In this document: piece after piece, positions 43,765 through 52,445 of the stretch
Layout of the letters: each line of letters starts with the position of its first letter
How positions within the stretch are numbered: the stretch's first letter is position 1
Origin: Phycisphaerae bacterium
Lineage (GTDB): Bacteria > Chloroflexota > Anaerolineae > 4572-78 > J111
Assembly (NCBI GenBank): GCA_028285035.1
Contig: JANQQF010000017.1
Span: forward strand, 1-64,000
Length of the DNA stretch: 64,000 bases
Direction: 5' to 3'
Notes under the pieces: model-generated
What the model was told of the DNA's origin: nothing
What the model saw: only the letters and a program-made list of their open reading frames with translations
Databases searched by the model: none
Translations under genes and position numbers: made by a program

Positions 43765-45720
43765 ATGCGAACACAACAAAAGTTACTATTTACGCCGATC
43801 AAAATCGGGTCGATGACACTCCGCAATCGGATCGTTTTTTCGGCCCATTTAACCAATTATGCCGAGGACTTCCATCCCTCAGAGCGCCACGCCTATTACT
43901 ATCGAGAACGGGCACGCGGTGGGGCAGGTTTGATTATTACCGAGGAGCACTCAGTCCATCCGACAGACCATCCCTATGAAAAGCTGATTCACGCTTTTAA
44001 CCCCGATGTCATTCCTGGTTATCGTCGTATCACTGAAATGGTCCACGCGGAAGGGGCGAAAATTCTAGCCCAAATCAATCATAATGGTGGTCAGGCCAGT
44101 GGAATGTTCACTCGTCAGCCCGCGTGGGCACCCTCGGCGGTGGCTGATCCTTTGTTTCGCGAAGTTCCCAAAGCGGTTGAAATTGAGGATATTCAAGAAG
44201 TCATTCAAGGTTATGCAACAGTGGCGGGGTATACCCAACAGGGTGGCTTTGATGGCGTGGAACTGCAATGTTCACACTCTTCACTAGTTCGCCAATTTTT
44301 GTCACGGCATAATAATCGCCGGACCGATGCCTATGGTGGTGGGCTGGAGAATCGCATTCGGTTGTTGCGGGAGATCGTGGATGCAATTCGCGCCAATGTC
44401 GGACGTGAGTATGTGATTGGCATTCGGCTGTGTGGTGATGAATTGATCCGTGATGGAATCGTGCTCGATGAGGCGGTGGAGGCAGCCAAAATTCTGGAGG
44501 CCGATGGGCAAATTGATTACATCAACACCAGCATCGGCACGGCGACACATACGCTTTACATGATTGAGGCCTCGATGCATATTCCGCCGGGGTATGCCTT
44601 GTATATTCCCTCGGCCATCCGTAAGGCGGTCAATTTGCCGGTCGTCGGCGTTGGGCGTATCAAAGATCCGGTGCAGGCGGAACGCGTATTGACAGAAGGC
44701 CACGCCGATTTGGTGGGCATCGTCCGCGCTCAAATTGCTGATCCTGAATTTGCTAAGAAGTCTCGTGAAAATCGAGTAGAAGATATTCGGCTTTGTCTCT
44801 CTTGTAACCAGGAGTGTGTCGGGCGAATGGGCCTTAATCGCTGGATGGGTTGTATTGAAACGCCAGGGACAGGGCAGGAGAAAACGCTTGGGGTGGGTAC
44901 CCTCCAGATGCCCGACCATCTGAAACGGGTGACTGTGATTGGGGGTGGTCCGGCGGGGATGAAAGCGGCGGTGGTTGCCGCTCGGCGTGGTCATCGAGTC
45001 ACGTTGCTGGAAAAGGACACTCAATTGGGCGGGCAGGTGAAAACAGCCGTTCGCGTGACCAATCGAGCCGAGTATGGCGATATCGTTCGCAACCTGATGC
45101 ACGAGCTGTCTCAGGTTGATGTTGAAGTTGGAACTGGGGTGACTGCGACTCCTGAGATGGTTTTGGCTGATAAACCTGATGCGGTGATTCTGGCGACGGG
45201 GTCTAATCCCAACCGCTACGCCTTGCCGGGGGCAGATGGACCGAATGTGGCCGATGTCAGTGAAATTTTAGATGGGACAGCCGAGCCGGGCCAGCGTGTC
45301 CTGATTATTGACCAACTTGGCTTCCACGAGGCGACCAGTACTGCCGAATTTTTAGCCGAGAAGGGCTGTGAGGTCGAGATCATCACCCAGACGCTCTACG
45401 TGGGGCAGGATTTGGGCGTGTCCCTTGATTTGGAAACGTGGTATCGACGGGCACGTAAGCTCGGCATCAAATGCACGCCGAATGTCTCAGCGTTGAGCAT
45501 CAATGGTGGGGTGCAGGCTATTCATAACTATACCGGACAAATGTTGAGTTTTGACAATGTGGATACGGTTGTGCTGGCCGTGCCGCGTGTGGTAAATCGC
45601 GATTTATATTTAGCCTTGAAGGGACAGGTATCGGAGTTATATCGGATTGGTGATTGTGTTGCCCCGCGTCGTGCTCATGCGGCGATTATTGAAGGTGAAA
45701 AGGCGGGGCGGGCGGTTTAA
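43765..45720 (+). CDS. Mycofactocin-system FadH/OYE-family oxidoreductase (second copy)
   Basis: The 651-residue protein has the same layout as its neighbour: OYE barrel (LRNRIVFSAHLTNYAEDFHP, INHNGGQASGMFTRQPAW, GVELQCSHSSLVRQFLS), [4Fe-4S] Cys motif (CLSCNQECVGRM) and Rossmann domain (VIGGGPAGMKAAVVAARRGH). The two are clearly paralogous but diverged, so they may work on different steps or as a heteromer. FadH-type enzymes reduce unsaturated acyl-CoA esters using NADPH through FAD, FeS and FMN. The start ATG is 43765 and the next gene (etfA-like) lies 24 bp downstream. Confidence 0.93.
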   Translation: MRTQQKLLFTPIKIGSMTLRNRIVFSAHLTNYAEDFHPSERHAYYYRERARGGAGLIITEEHSVHPTDHPYEKLIHAFNPDVIPGYRRITEMVHAEGAKILAQINHNGGQASGMFTRQPAWAPSAVADPLFREVPKAVEIEDIQEVIQGYATVAGYTQQGGFDGVELQCSHSSLVRQFLSRHNNRRTDAYGGGLENRIRLLREIVDAIRANVGREYVIGIRLCGDELIRDGIVLDEAVEAAKILEADGQIDYINTSIGTATHTLYMIEASMHIPPGYALYIPSAIRKAVNLPVVGVGRIKDPVQAERVLTEGHADLVGIVRAQIADPEFAKKSRENRVEDIRLCLSCNQECVGRMGLNRWMGCIETPGTGQEKTLGVGTLQMPDHLKRVTVIGGGPAGMKAAVVAARRGHRVTLLEKDTQLGGQVKTAVRVTNRAEYGDIVRNLMHELSQVDVEVGTGVTATPEMVLADKPDAVILATGSNPNRYALPGADGPNVADVSEILDGTAEPGQRVLIIDQLGFHEATSTAEFLAEKGCEVEIITQTLYVGQDLGVSLDLETWYRRARKLGIKCTPNVSALSINGGVQAIHNYTGQMLSFDNVDTVVLAVPRVVNRDLYLALKGQVSELYRIGDCVAPRRAHAAIIEGEKAGRAV

Positions 45721-45744
45721 ATTTTGGAGAGACATTTATAACGA

Positions 45745-46731
45745 ATGACCATCGTCGTTATTGCTGAAATTGAAAATGATGAATTGACGCTAGCATCACT
45801 TGAATGTGTTGAAGAGGCACGAGGGGTGGCTGATGTTTTAGAGCGAACCGTTGCCACTGTTTTGCTTGGCGAAAACGTGGCTCATCTCGCTGATGATTTA
45901 ATAAGCCACGACACAGACTCTGTATTGGCTGTTGAGCAGACATTGCTGGGCAATTTTAGTAGCGATGGTTGGCTGCAAGCCCTCGAAGCAACCTTGACCT
46001 CAGCTAACTTCTCGTTGTTACTTACCCCAAATAGTGCTCATAGTCGAGCGTGGCTGCCCCGATTTGCTCTACGCCAGCAAATTCCATTGGTGACAGGGTG
46101 TACGCAGGTGCGAGTGATGCCTGATGGACAGCTTGAATTGACCCGACCTGTGTATGGAGGACTGCAGCGTGAGATGCTTCACTGGGATGCAGCCAGTCCC
46201 TTGTTGGTCACCTTTGTTGCTGGGATGCGTGGGCTTGAGGCAAATATCGCCTCAGGGGAAAATCAGGCTGTCGTCCAAAAAGAAACATCTGTATTGGATG
46301 AAACCCAGCTTCGTGATCAGACTGTGGCCCAACATCCTCCTGACACGAAAATTGTTGATGTGAGTGAGGCCGAACGAATTGTGGCTGGCGGGTTGGGAAT
46401 AGGTACAGCTGAGGCCGTTAATGTATTGTGGCAATTGGCGGAGCCATTGGGGGCGACCGTGGCGGGCACACGGGTGATCTCGGATCGGCATTGGATTCCC
46501 CACGAGCGATATATCGGCTCGACAGGCAAGACCGTTGCCCCTAAGTTGTACATTGCCCTCGGCATTTCAGGAGCCAGCCAGCACACGGTTGGAATGTCCG
46601 ACAGCGACACGATTATCGCCATCAACATTGATCGAACGGCTCCAATTTTTGGGTTAGCTGATTTAGGAATTGTCGGGGATTTACACGAGATTGTACCGAA
46701 GTTGATTGAGAGGCTGAATGGAAACATTTGA
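45745..46731 (+). CDS. etfA: Mycofactocin-associated electron transfer flavoprotein alpha subunit
   Basis: The 328-residue protein is an ETF alpha subunit. The C-terminal FAD domain is well kept: RYIGSTGKTVAPKLYIALGI, SGASQHTVGMSDSDTIIAIN and IFGLADLGIVGDLHEIVPKL. The N-terminal domain is more diverged than in housekeeping ETFs. It takes electrons from dehydrogenases and passes them to a quinone oxidoreductase. The next gene (fixC) starts 14 bases inside its end. The beta subunit comes three genes later, an order unlike the usual etfBA, so this is a dedicated Fix-like set. GGAGAG lies upstream of the ATG. Confidence 0.9.
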   Translation: MTIVVIAEIENDELTLASLECVEEARGVADVLERTVATVLLGENVAHLADDLISHDTDSVLAVEQTLLGNFSSDGWLQALEATLTSANFSLLLTPNSAHSRAWLPRFALRQQIPLVTGCTQVRVMPDGQLELTRPVYGGLQREMLHWDAASPLLVTFVAGMRGLEANIASGENQAVVQKETSVLDETQLRDQTVAQHPPDTKIVDVSEAERIVAGGLGIGTAEAVNVLWQLAEPLGATVAGTRVISDRHWIPHERYIGSTGKTVAPKLYIALGISGASQHTVGMSDSDTIIAINIDRTAPIFGLADLGIVGDLHEIVPKLIERLNGNI

Positions 46732-48022
46732 TGCGATTGTGGTTGGAGCGGGACCGGCAGGGAGTGGTGCGGCGTTGGTGATGGCACGGGCGGGAATGAA
46801 GGTGTTGTTGCTTGAGCGTGGTGAGTATCCGGGGGCAAAAAATGTTTCTGGTGCGGCCTTTTATGGTAGCCCCATCTTAGACGAGGTGATCCCGAACTGG
46901 TGGGAAGATGCGCCCGTGGAGCGACATATCACTCGTCGGATGCTCTCCTTTGTTTCCCCCGAAACCTCAGTTTCTCTGGATTTTCGCACAACTAAATATG
47001 GCGAACCACCCTACAATGGCTTTACAATTTTGCGTCCCAAATTTGATCGCTGGTTTGCAGAACAGGCTGAAAAAGCCGGGGCGTTTCTGCTAAATGAAAC
47101 CGTCGTTGATGATGTGATTTGGGAGAATGATCAGGTTGTTGGCGTACGGGTGCGACGAGATGAGGGTGAAATTCGAGCCAAGGTCGTGGTTGCCTGTGAT
47201 GGAGTCAACTCCTTTTTAGCCAAAAAGGCTGGACTACAACGCGAATTCAAGTCTGAAGAGATTTCACTAGGTGTGAAAGAGGTCCTCGGCTTTGATGAGC
47301 AAACGATCAAAGAGCGGTTCCAACTGACAGGTGATGAGGGAATGGTCGTCGAGTACATCGGTGACGTCACCGACCAAGTGCATGGTGGGGGGTTTCTCTA
47401 CACCAATCGTGACTCCATCTCGATTGGCATTATCGCCCAAATCTCGTCGCTCGCTGAGCAAAAACAACGCCCTGATGAACTATTGGAGCGATTCAAAGCC
47501 CATCCATCTGTTGCTCCGCTTGTGCGGGATGGCACATTACGCGAATACTCAGCCCATTTGGTGCCAGAGGCGGGCTGGGAAATGATGCCAAAGCTTTACA
47601 CTGGCGGAATGATGGTGGCGGGTGATGCGGCGGCGTTTTGTTTTGCCACAGGGCTTTATCTCGAAGGTATCAATTATGCCCTGCAATCGGGTTTAGCCGC
47701 TGGTGAAGCCGCGATTTTGGCACATGGAGATAATGACTATTCAGCCAAAAGTCTGGCCCGTTATAAAGATTGTCTTGAAGCCCGTCACGTCACCACGGAT
47801 TTTAAGAAATTCAAACACGCGCCCGAATTTGTAAATGATGAAGAATTACAAAATATCTACCCTGCTATGATTGCCCACGGCGCAGAGCAGTTATTCAAAG
47901 TAGATGGTCAAGGCAAGAAAAAGATCATTCCCATTGCCTTAGCCTCACTAAAAGAGTTTGGGGTATCACCTTGGCAGGTGGCCAAGACATTGTATCAGGG
48001 AGGACGATCGTTCGGATGGTAA
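46718..48022 (+). CDS. fixC: FixC-like electron transfer flavoprotein-quinone oxidoreductase
   Basis: The 434-residue flavoprotein belongs to the FixC/ETF-QO family. It has an N-terminal GxGxxGS FAD-binding motif (VVGAGPAGSGAALVMARAGM), a middle ARP-like DRWFAEQAEKAG, and a GD motif (MMVAGDAAAFCFATGLYLEG). It carries electrons from ETF into the membrane quinone pool, or participates in electron bifurcation in FixABCX systems. The iron-sulfur partner is on the next gene (fixX), as in rhizobial fix operons, whereas mitochondrial-type ETF-QO has both on one chain. The gene overlaps the etfA end by 14 bases. Confidence 0.93.
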   Translation: METFDAIVVGAGPAGSGAALVMARAGMKVLLLERGEYPGAKNVSGAAFYGSPILDEVIPNWWEDAPVERHITRRMLSFVSPETSVSLDFRTTKYGEPPYNGFTILRPKFDRWFAEQAEKAGAFLLNETVVDDVIWENDQVVGVRVRRDEGEIRAKVVVACDGVNSFLAKKAGLQREFKSEEISLGVKEVLGFDEQTIKERFQLTGDEGMVVEYIGDVTDQVHGGGFLYTNRDSISIGIIAQISSLAEQKQRPDELLERFKAHPSVAPLVRDGTLREYSAHLVPEAGWEMMPKLYTGGMMVAGDAAAFCFATGLYLEGINYALQSGLAAGEAAILAHGDNDYSAKSLARYKDCLEARHVTTDFKKFKHAPEFVNDEELQNIYPAMIAHGAEQLFKVDGQGKKKIIPIALASLKEFGVSPWQVAKTLYQGGRSFGW

Positions 48023-48303
48023 ATACGACGCTTGAGGAAAAGATGCGTACGGCCCGCTATAAGGTCGATAAAGAAGCCCACATCACGGTCAATACGGATA
48101 TTTGCAAGGACGATTGCACTGTTTACAGTTGTATCTATGTTTGTCCCGCCTATTTATTCGTACCCCTCAACGATGGCGGTATTTTGTTTAATTATGAGCA
48201 GTGTTTTGAGTGCGGGGCCTGTTATGTCGCTTGCAACAAAGAGGGAGCTATCTCCTGGAGTTATCCCAAAGGTGGTTTTGGGGTGACCTTCCGCGAGGCT
48301 TAA
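48016..48303 (+). CDS. fixX: FixX-like ferredoxin
   Basis: The 95-residue ferredoxin partner of FixC has a Cys-rich centre (CKDDCTVYSCIYVCP) and a second motif CFECGACYVACNKEGAISW that ends in the typical YPKGGFGV. At least one [4Fe-4S] cluster is expected. The open frame goes upstream to GTG 47971, but ATG 48016, which overlaps the fixC stop by seven bases, is the natural start. An ATG at 48040 is an alternative. The etfB-like gene follows four bases after the stop, so the module is translationally coupled. Confidence 0.92.
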   Translation: MVNTTLEEKMRTARYKVDKEAHITVNTDICKDDCTVYSCIYVCPAYLFVPLNDGGILFNYEQCFECGACYVACNKEGAISWSYPKGGFGVTFREA

Positions 48304-48307
48304 TACG

Positions 48308-49249
48308 ATGGATATTGCTGTTTGTCTGAAATATGTGCCCGATTTAGATAGTGTTGACGTTGATCCAATCACGGGTGAGGTTGACGAGAGTCGTCTGTTG
48401 TATCTCATCAATCCGGCGGACGAATCTGCCTTGGAATTGGCGCTTGAGATGAAAACGTCGGGCCAGGTTTCAGTTTACACCGTCGGCCCACCTCGGGATG
48501 AGGCAGCGTTACGTGAGGCTTTGGCTGCCGGGGTGGACCAAGTCGAGCGGTTGTGGGATCAAGCTTGGACTAACACCCATCCCTTGCGGACAGCCGCGAT
48601 GTTGGCAGGTGCGCTTAAGGCCGATGGTTTGCCCGATGTGATTTTGTGCGGCACCCACAGCGATGATCGAGGGAGTGGGCAAGTTCCCGCTCTGTTGGCC
48701 GAGCATTTGGGCTGGCCTGTGATCACCAATGTGACGTTTCCGGTGATGCTTGGCGACATGCTCCACACGCAAGCGGAAGTGGAAGGGTTGCCCCTTCAGG
48801 CCGATTTATTGCCCGAGACCGATCCCGACACGGCTCGGGTTTTTCGCCGAATGAGCCGAGGAATGCGTGAGGAGGTCACGGTGAAATTGCCAGTGGTATT
48901 GGCCCTTGAGCCAGACCTGCTCAGACTACGCCACGCCAGCCTACCCAATTTGATGATGGCTCAACGGGCTGAAATACCGGTTCGCTCCCCAGCTGATCTA
49001 AATTTGAGTAGCAATGATTTTGACCTGCCTAGGCCTGTCCTTGTGTCCACCAGCGCCCCTCGACCTCGGCCCCAAACGATTTTTACCCCCAATGGCGATC
49101 TCTCTGCGGATGAACGAATTGCTCAAATTCTCTCGGCTGGCGTGACCCGCGACTCTGGTCGAATTATTGAGGGGTCGTCCGATGAAATGACCGAGGCCAT
49201 TGTGACATTTTTGCAAGAACGTGGCTTTCTGGGGCAGGACTCAATATGA
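48308..49249 (+). CDS. etfB: Mycofactocin-associated electron transfer flavoprotein beta subunit
   Basis: The 313-residue protein begins with MDIAVCLKYVPDLDSVDVDP and has the ETF beta motifs INPADESALELALEMK, VGPPRDEAALREALAAGVDQ and ILCGTHSDDRGSGQVPALLA. The last is where standard subunits read DGDTGQVGP to bind AMP/FAD. It is longer than housekeeping EtfB (about 255 residues) owing to an insertion before the last helix. It pairs with the alpha subunit encoded three genes upstream. The gene overlaps the first MaoC-like gene by four bases (ATGA). Confidence 0.9.
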   Translation: MDIAVCLKYVPDLDSVDVDPITGEVDESRLLYLINPADESALELALEMKTSGQVSVYTVGPPRDEAALREALAAGVDQVERLWDQAWTNTHPLRTAAMLAGALKADGLPDVILCGTHSDDRGSGQVPALLAEHLGWPVITNVTFPVMLGDMLHTQAEVEGLPLQADLLPETDPDTARVFRRMSRGMREEVTVKLPVVLALEPDLLRLRHASLPNLMMAQRAEIPVRSPADLNLSSNDFDLPRPVLVSTSAPRPRPQTIFTPNGDLSADERIAQILSAGVTRDSGRIIEGSSDEMTEAIVTFLQERGFLGQDSI

Positions 49250-49629
49250 TTACCTTTGATGACTTCACGCCTGGTGGGGTGGTGGGGACTACTCCGCTCA
49301 CTGTTGATGAGGACATCGTGTCAACGTGGCAAGATTTTGTCGGTGAACCACTAGACCCCGCTGCCCTACCGCCCAGTCTGACGATGGCATTGGTGATGCG
49401 AAGTTATATGATGATTATGCCAGAGCGTACCCCTGGCAACGTCCACGCCCAGCAAAAGCTCAAAATTGAACGCCCACTGCGTGCAGGTGAAACGGTACAA
49501 GCCTCTCTGATCTGCACTGATAAGCAGGTGCGAAAAGAGCGAAACTGGGTTTACTTAGAAACTCGATTCGAAGATCAAGCTGGACAACCGATTTGTGTGG
49601 GCGAGATTTGGATGGTGTGGGCGAAATGA
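49246..49629 (+). CDS. MaoC-like hotdog-fold protein lacking clear catalytic residues
   Basis: The 127-residue protein resembles one half of a MaoC/R-hydratase pair: a hotdog fold with the hot-dog helix around SLTMALVMRSYMMIM and strands such as VHAQQKLKIERPLRAGETVQ. The D-x(4)-H catalytic motif of enoyl-CoA hydratases is not seen. It probably forms a heterodimer with the next protein, which has the motif, as in split FAS1B/HTD2 systems. It overlaps the upstream ETF gene and the downstream hydratase by four bases each. Confidence 0.85.
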   Translation: MITFDDFTPGGVVGTTPLTVDEDIVSTWQDFVGEPLDPAALPPSLTMALVMRSYMMIMPERTPGNVHAQQKLKIERPLRAGETVQASLICTDKQVRKERNWVYLETRFEDQAGQPICVGEIWMVWAK

Positions 49630-50033
49630 GCGAGGCGAATGTGGGGGATAACATAGATACTCCCCCTGAAAATTTGGTCCAGGTGAATTTTGTGGTGATG
49701 GCTGCGGACATTCGACGCTATGCTGAGATTACGCAGGACTACAATCCCCTCCACCTTGACCCCGAATTTGCTGCCACTACTGCCTATGGTCGCCCCATTG
49801 CCCACGGCACAATGACGCTCAGCTTGATCTGGACTGCTTTGATGCGAACCTTTGATGTTCATCGAGCGTGTGACTTCGCCATTGACATCAAATTCACTAA
49901 ACCCGTGTTTGAGGGAGATGCCCTGTTGGCTGGTGGCGTTCGTACTGCTGAAACCCCGTTGGCATATGAGGTGTTTGTCAAAAATGAAGCTGGTGAGGCA
50001 GTGGTAGTAGGGACAGCGACACAAGCGCTTTAA
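49626..50033 (+). CDS. MaoC-family dehydratase with catalytic motif
   Basis: The 135-residue hotdog protein has the R-hydratase motif in DYNPLHLDPEFAATTAYGRP (Asp and His at the expected spacing) followed by IAHGTMTLSLIW. It hydrates or dehydrates an enoyl-CoA or 3-hydroxyacyl-CoA. It is the last gene in the long plus-strand run. A longer frame begins at 49593, but ATG 49626 overlaps the previous stop by four bases and is the natural start. It converges with the ComM/YifB gene, with a four-base overlap of the stops. Confidence 0.88.
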   Translation: MSEANVGDNIDTPPENLVQVNFVVMAADIRRYAEITQDYNPLHLDPEFAATTAYGRPIAHGTMTLSLIWTALMRTFDVHRACDFAIDIKFTKPVFEGDALLAGGVRTAETPLAYEVFVKNEAGEAVVVGTATQAL

Positions 50034-51550
50034 ATCATCCGGCGCGGGCGATATTGGATCGCTTCGGCGATGTGAGCAGATTGAATATCGGTTTCGCCAG
50101 CCAAATCCGCAATCGTACGAGCCAACTTGAGGATACGGTGATAGGCGCGGGCACTGAGTTGCATCTGTTGCATTGCGGCTTTGACGAGGTTTGTACTTGT
50201 TTGATCAAGGGGGCAAAATTGACGAATTTCGCCTGGCCCCATATCGGCATTGATCTGTAGGGTGGTATCTGCAAAGCGTTCGCGTTGAATGTTGCGAGCC
50301 ACTTCAACCCGTTCACGAACAGCAATACTGGTTTCACCTGTCCGTTTATCGCTCAATTTTTCAAATGGAACACGAGGGACTTCGACGTGAATATCAATCC
50401 GGTCCAAGAGGGGGCCGGATATTTTTTTCTGATAATTCTTCACCATTGTCAGCGAACAGGTGCATTCTTTTTCAGGATCAGTGTAGAATCCACAAGGGCA
50501 AGGATTCATCGAGGCGATCATGGTAAAGTTGGCTGGATAGGTGAGTGACCCCGCCGAGCGACTGATAGACACAATTTTATCCTCCAATGGCTGGCGCAGC
50601 ATTTCCAGCATTTTACTGCCAAATTCAGGAAGCTCATCCAAATAGAGGATGCCTCTGTGAGCCAAACTTATTTCACCAGGCTTTGGCCAGCGGCCACCAC
50701 CGATTAGTCCAGCATAGCTCACCGTGTGATGGGGTGCCCGAAAGGGGCGATGTCGAATGAGTGGCTCGTCTGCTGAAAGTTGATCAGCGACGGAGTAGAC
50801 TCGGGTTACGTCCAGCGCTTCCTCAATCGCTAGGCGGGGGAGAATCCCTGGCATTGAGCGGGCAATGAGGGTTTTGCCCGACCCTGGCGGCCCACTCATC
50901 AGGAGGTTGTGCCCCCCAGCGGCGGCCACTTCTAAGGCTCGTTTGACGTGCTCTTGCCCTTTGATCTCCGACAAATCAGCAGCGAAAGGGGGAAGGCCTG
51001 CCTCGTCCACGTTATGTTGTGGTTCGTAGGGGGAGAGCTTTTTGTGACCTGTCACGTGGTCAACCAGTTCAAGTAAAGAAGTGACAGGGTAAACCGTTAA
51101 ACCTTCAATGAGAGAGGCTTGGGGGGCATCTTCAGCCGGAACAAAGAGCGTGGTGAAACCTTCTTTTTTTGCCAGACTAGCCATCGGTAAAGCACCACTC
51201 ACATGCCGTACACTACCGTCAAGCGAAAGTTCGCCCATAATTATTGCCTCGTCGAGATTGCCATAAATGGCTTGTGAGGCGAGCAGGATGCAAATGGCAA
51301 TGGGGAGATCATATGCGGGGCCAGCCTTACGAATATCAGCCGGGGCAAGGTTGACAGTGACCCGTTGGGTGGGAAAGGGCAGGCCGGAGTTTTTGATGGC
51401 AGCCCGGACCCGCTCGCGACTTTCCTGCACGGCAGCATCCGGAAGACCGACAATGGTCATTGAGGGGAGGCCTCGGGCAATGTCAACTTCAACTTGAATA
51501 AGAACGCCTTCCAGACCGACGATGGCGCAACTGGTGACTTTAGCTAGCAT
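50030..51550 (-). CDS. comM: ComM/YifB-family Mg-chelatase-like ATPase
   Basis: The 506-residue AAA+ protein begins MLAKVTSCAIVGLEGVLIQV and has the family's VGLPDAAVQESRERVRAAI, NLAPADIRKAGPAYDLPIAI, Walker A SGPPGSGKTLIARSMPGILP, and Walker B LYLDELPEFG. ComM promotes branch migration during natural transformation; other YifB homologues are of unknown role. This is housekeeping-like and unrelated to the metal-chelatase-like ATPase at 35403. It converges with the MaoC gene and probably has its own promoter upstream of 51550. Confidence 0.95.
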   Translation of the reverse strand: MLAKVTSCAIVGLEGVLIQVEVDIARGLPSMTIVGLPDAAVQESRERVRAAIKNSGLPFPTQRVTVNLAPADIRKAGPAYDLPIAICILLASQAIYGNLDEAIIMGELSLDGSVRHVSGALPMASLAKKEGFTTLFVPAEDAPQASLIEGLTVYPVTSLLELVDHVTGHKKLSPYEPQHNVDEAGLPPFAADLSEIKGQEHVKRALEVAAAGGHNLLMSGPPGSGKTLIARSMPGILPRLAIEEALDVTRVYSVADQLSADEPLIRHRPFRAPHHTVSYAGLIGGGRWPKPGEISLAHRGILYLDELPEFGSKMLEMLRQPLEDKIVSISRSAGSLTYPANFTMIASMNPCPCGFYTDPEKECTCSLTMVKNYQKKISGPLLDRIDIHVEVPRVPFEKLSDKRTGETSIAVRERVEVARNIQRERFADTTLQINADMGPGEIRQFCPLDQTSTNLVKAAMQQMQLSARAYHRILKLARTIADLAGETDIQSAHIAEAIQYRPRRMI

Positions 51551-51643
51551 AATAGATCCTTGGTATGAATGATACCGTGTATCTTAACATATTAAGTTAT
51601 TATATCAAATTAGTACATAGTAAAAATTTATTAAAATAGGATT

Positions 51644-52429
51644 TTATCCAAAGAATGTCCCGACCAGGCTTCGTCCAAGGATAAGTTGAATGCCTGTGAG
51701 CAATAGGAAGATGTAGACAATCATATTGAACCAATATTCATTAACCCGCTTATTAAGAAATAACCCCAGCCTGACACCCACCAGGCAGAGTGGCGCGAGT
51801 AGGGCAATTGTGGTGAGATTACCAACATGTAATAAGCCAAGGTATCCATAAGGAATCAGCTTGACCCAATTGACAGTGGTAAAAATGATGACATTGGTGC
51901 CAACAAAAATATGTTTGGGGAATTTTTGGGGAAGCAGATAGATAGCTGCGGGCGGTCCCCCAACGTGGGCTAGCGTAGATACAAAGCCGGATACAACGCC
52001 AATTGCAACCCCGGCTGGGGCTGGGGGGCGGTAGGTTTCCAGCACGCCAAAAATAATACGTCGCGTGAGTTGAAAGAGCACAAAAAGTAACGCAACAAGC
52101 CCCATCCCTGTTCGCATCACCTGCTCATTGTCGCTAAAGTTGCTAAAAAAGAAGGCACCAAGTGCGATGCCAACCAGAGCCCCTGACAGTAGTAGTTTTA
52201 CACTCGGACGGTCATAGGTTCGACTGTAAAAATAGAGGGCAAACATATCGGCCATGATGAGGAGGGGGAGAAGCAAGGCGGCGGCCTCAGCGACGGGCAA
52301 GGTGATCGCAACCAGGGGAGTAGCCACTACGCCTACGCCGCCACCAAACCCGGCTTTAGCAATACCAATCATAATGACGGCGATGCTGGCGGTGATCCAA
52401 AATAGGAGGGAATACTCGGGGATGCTCAT
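51644..52429 (-). CDS. TSUP-family permease (TauE/SafE-like)
   Basis: The 261-residue membrane protein has about eight hydrophobic segments. GIAKAGFGGGVGVVATPLVA near the N-terminus and GVVSGFVSTLAHVGGPPAAI in the middle are the two repeated signatures of the TauE/SafE sulfite/organosulfonate exporter family. The open frame extends to 52468, but MSIPEYSLLFW at 52429 is the better start since it does not overlap the upstream gene. It is the last gene of the minus-strand galactoside operon. The substrate is probably a sulfur-containing or organic anion. Confidence 0.9.
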   Translation of the reverse strand: MSIPEYSLLFWITASIAVIMIGIAKAGFGGGVGVVATPLVAITLPVAEAAALLLPLLIMADMFALYFYSRTYDRPSVKLLLSGALVGIALGAFFFSNFSDNEQVMRTGMGLVALLFVLFQLTRRIIFGVLETYRPPAPAGVAIGVVSGFVSTLAHVGGPPAAIYLLPQKFPKHIFVGTNVIIFTTVNWVKLIPYGYLGLLHVGNLTTIALLAPLCLVGVRLGLFLNKRVNEYWFNMIVYIFLLLTGIQLILGRSLVGTFFG

Positions 52430-52445
52430 GAAATGGTATCTCGGT

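Noticed and set aside
50285..50548. Plus-strand open frame inside the ComM gene
   Set aside because: It is antisense to a well-conserved AAA+ region; composition and lack of a start site mark it as a shadow.
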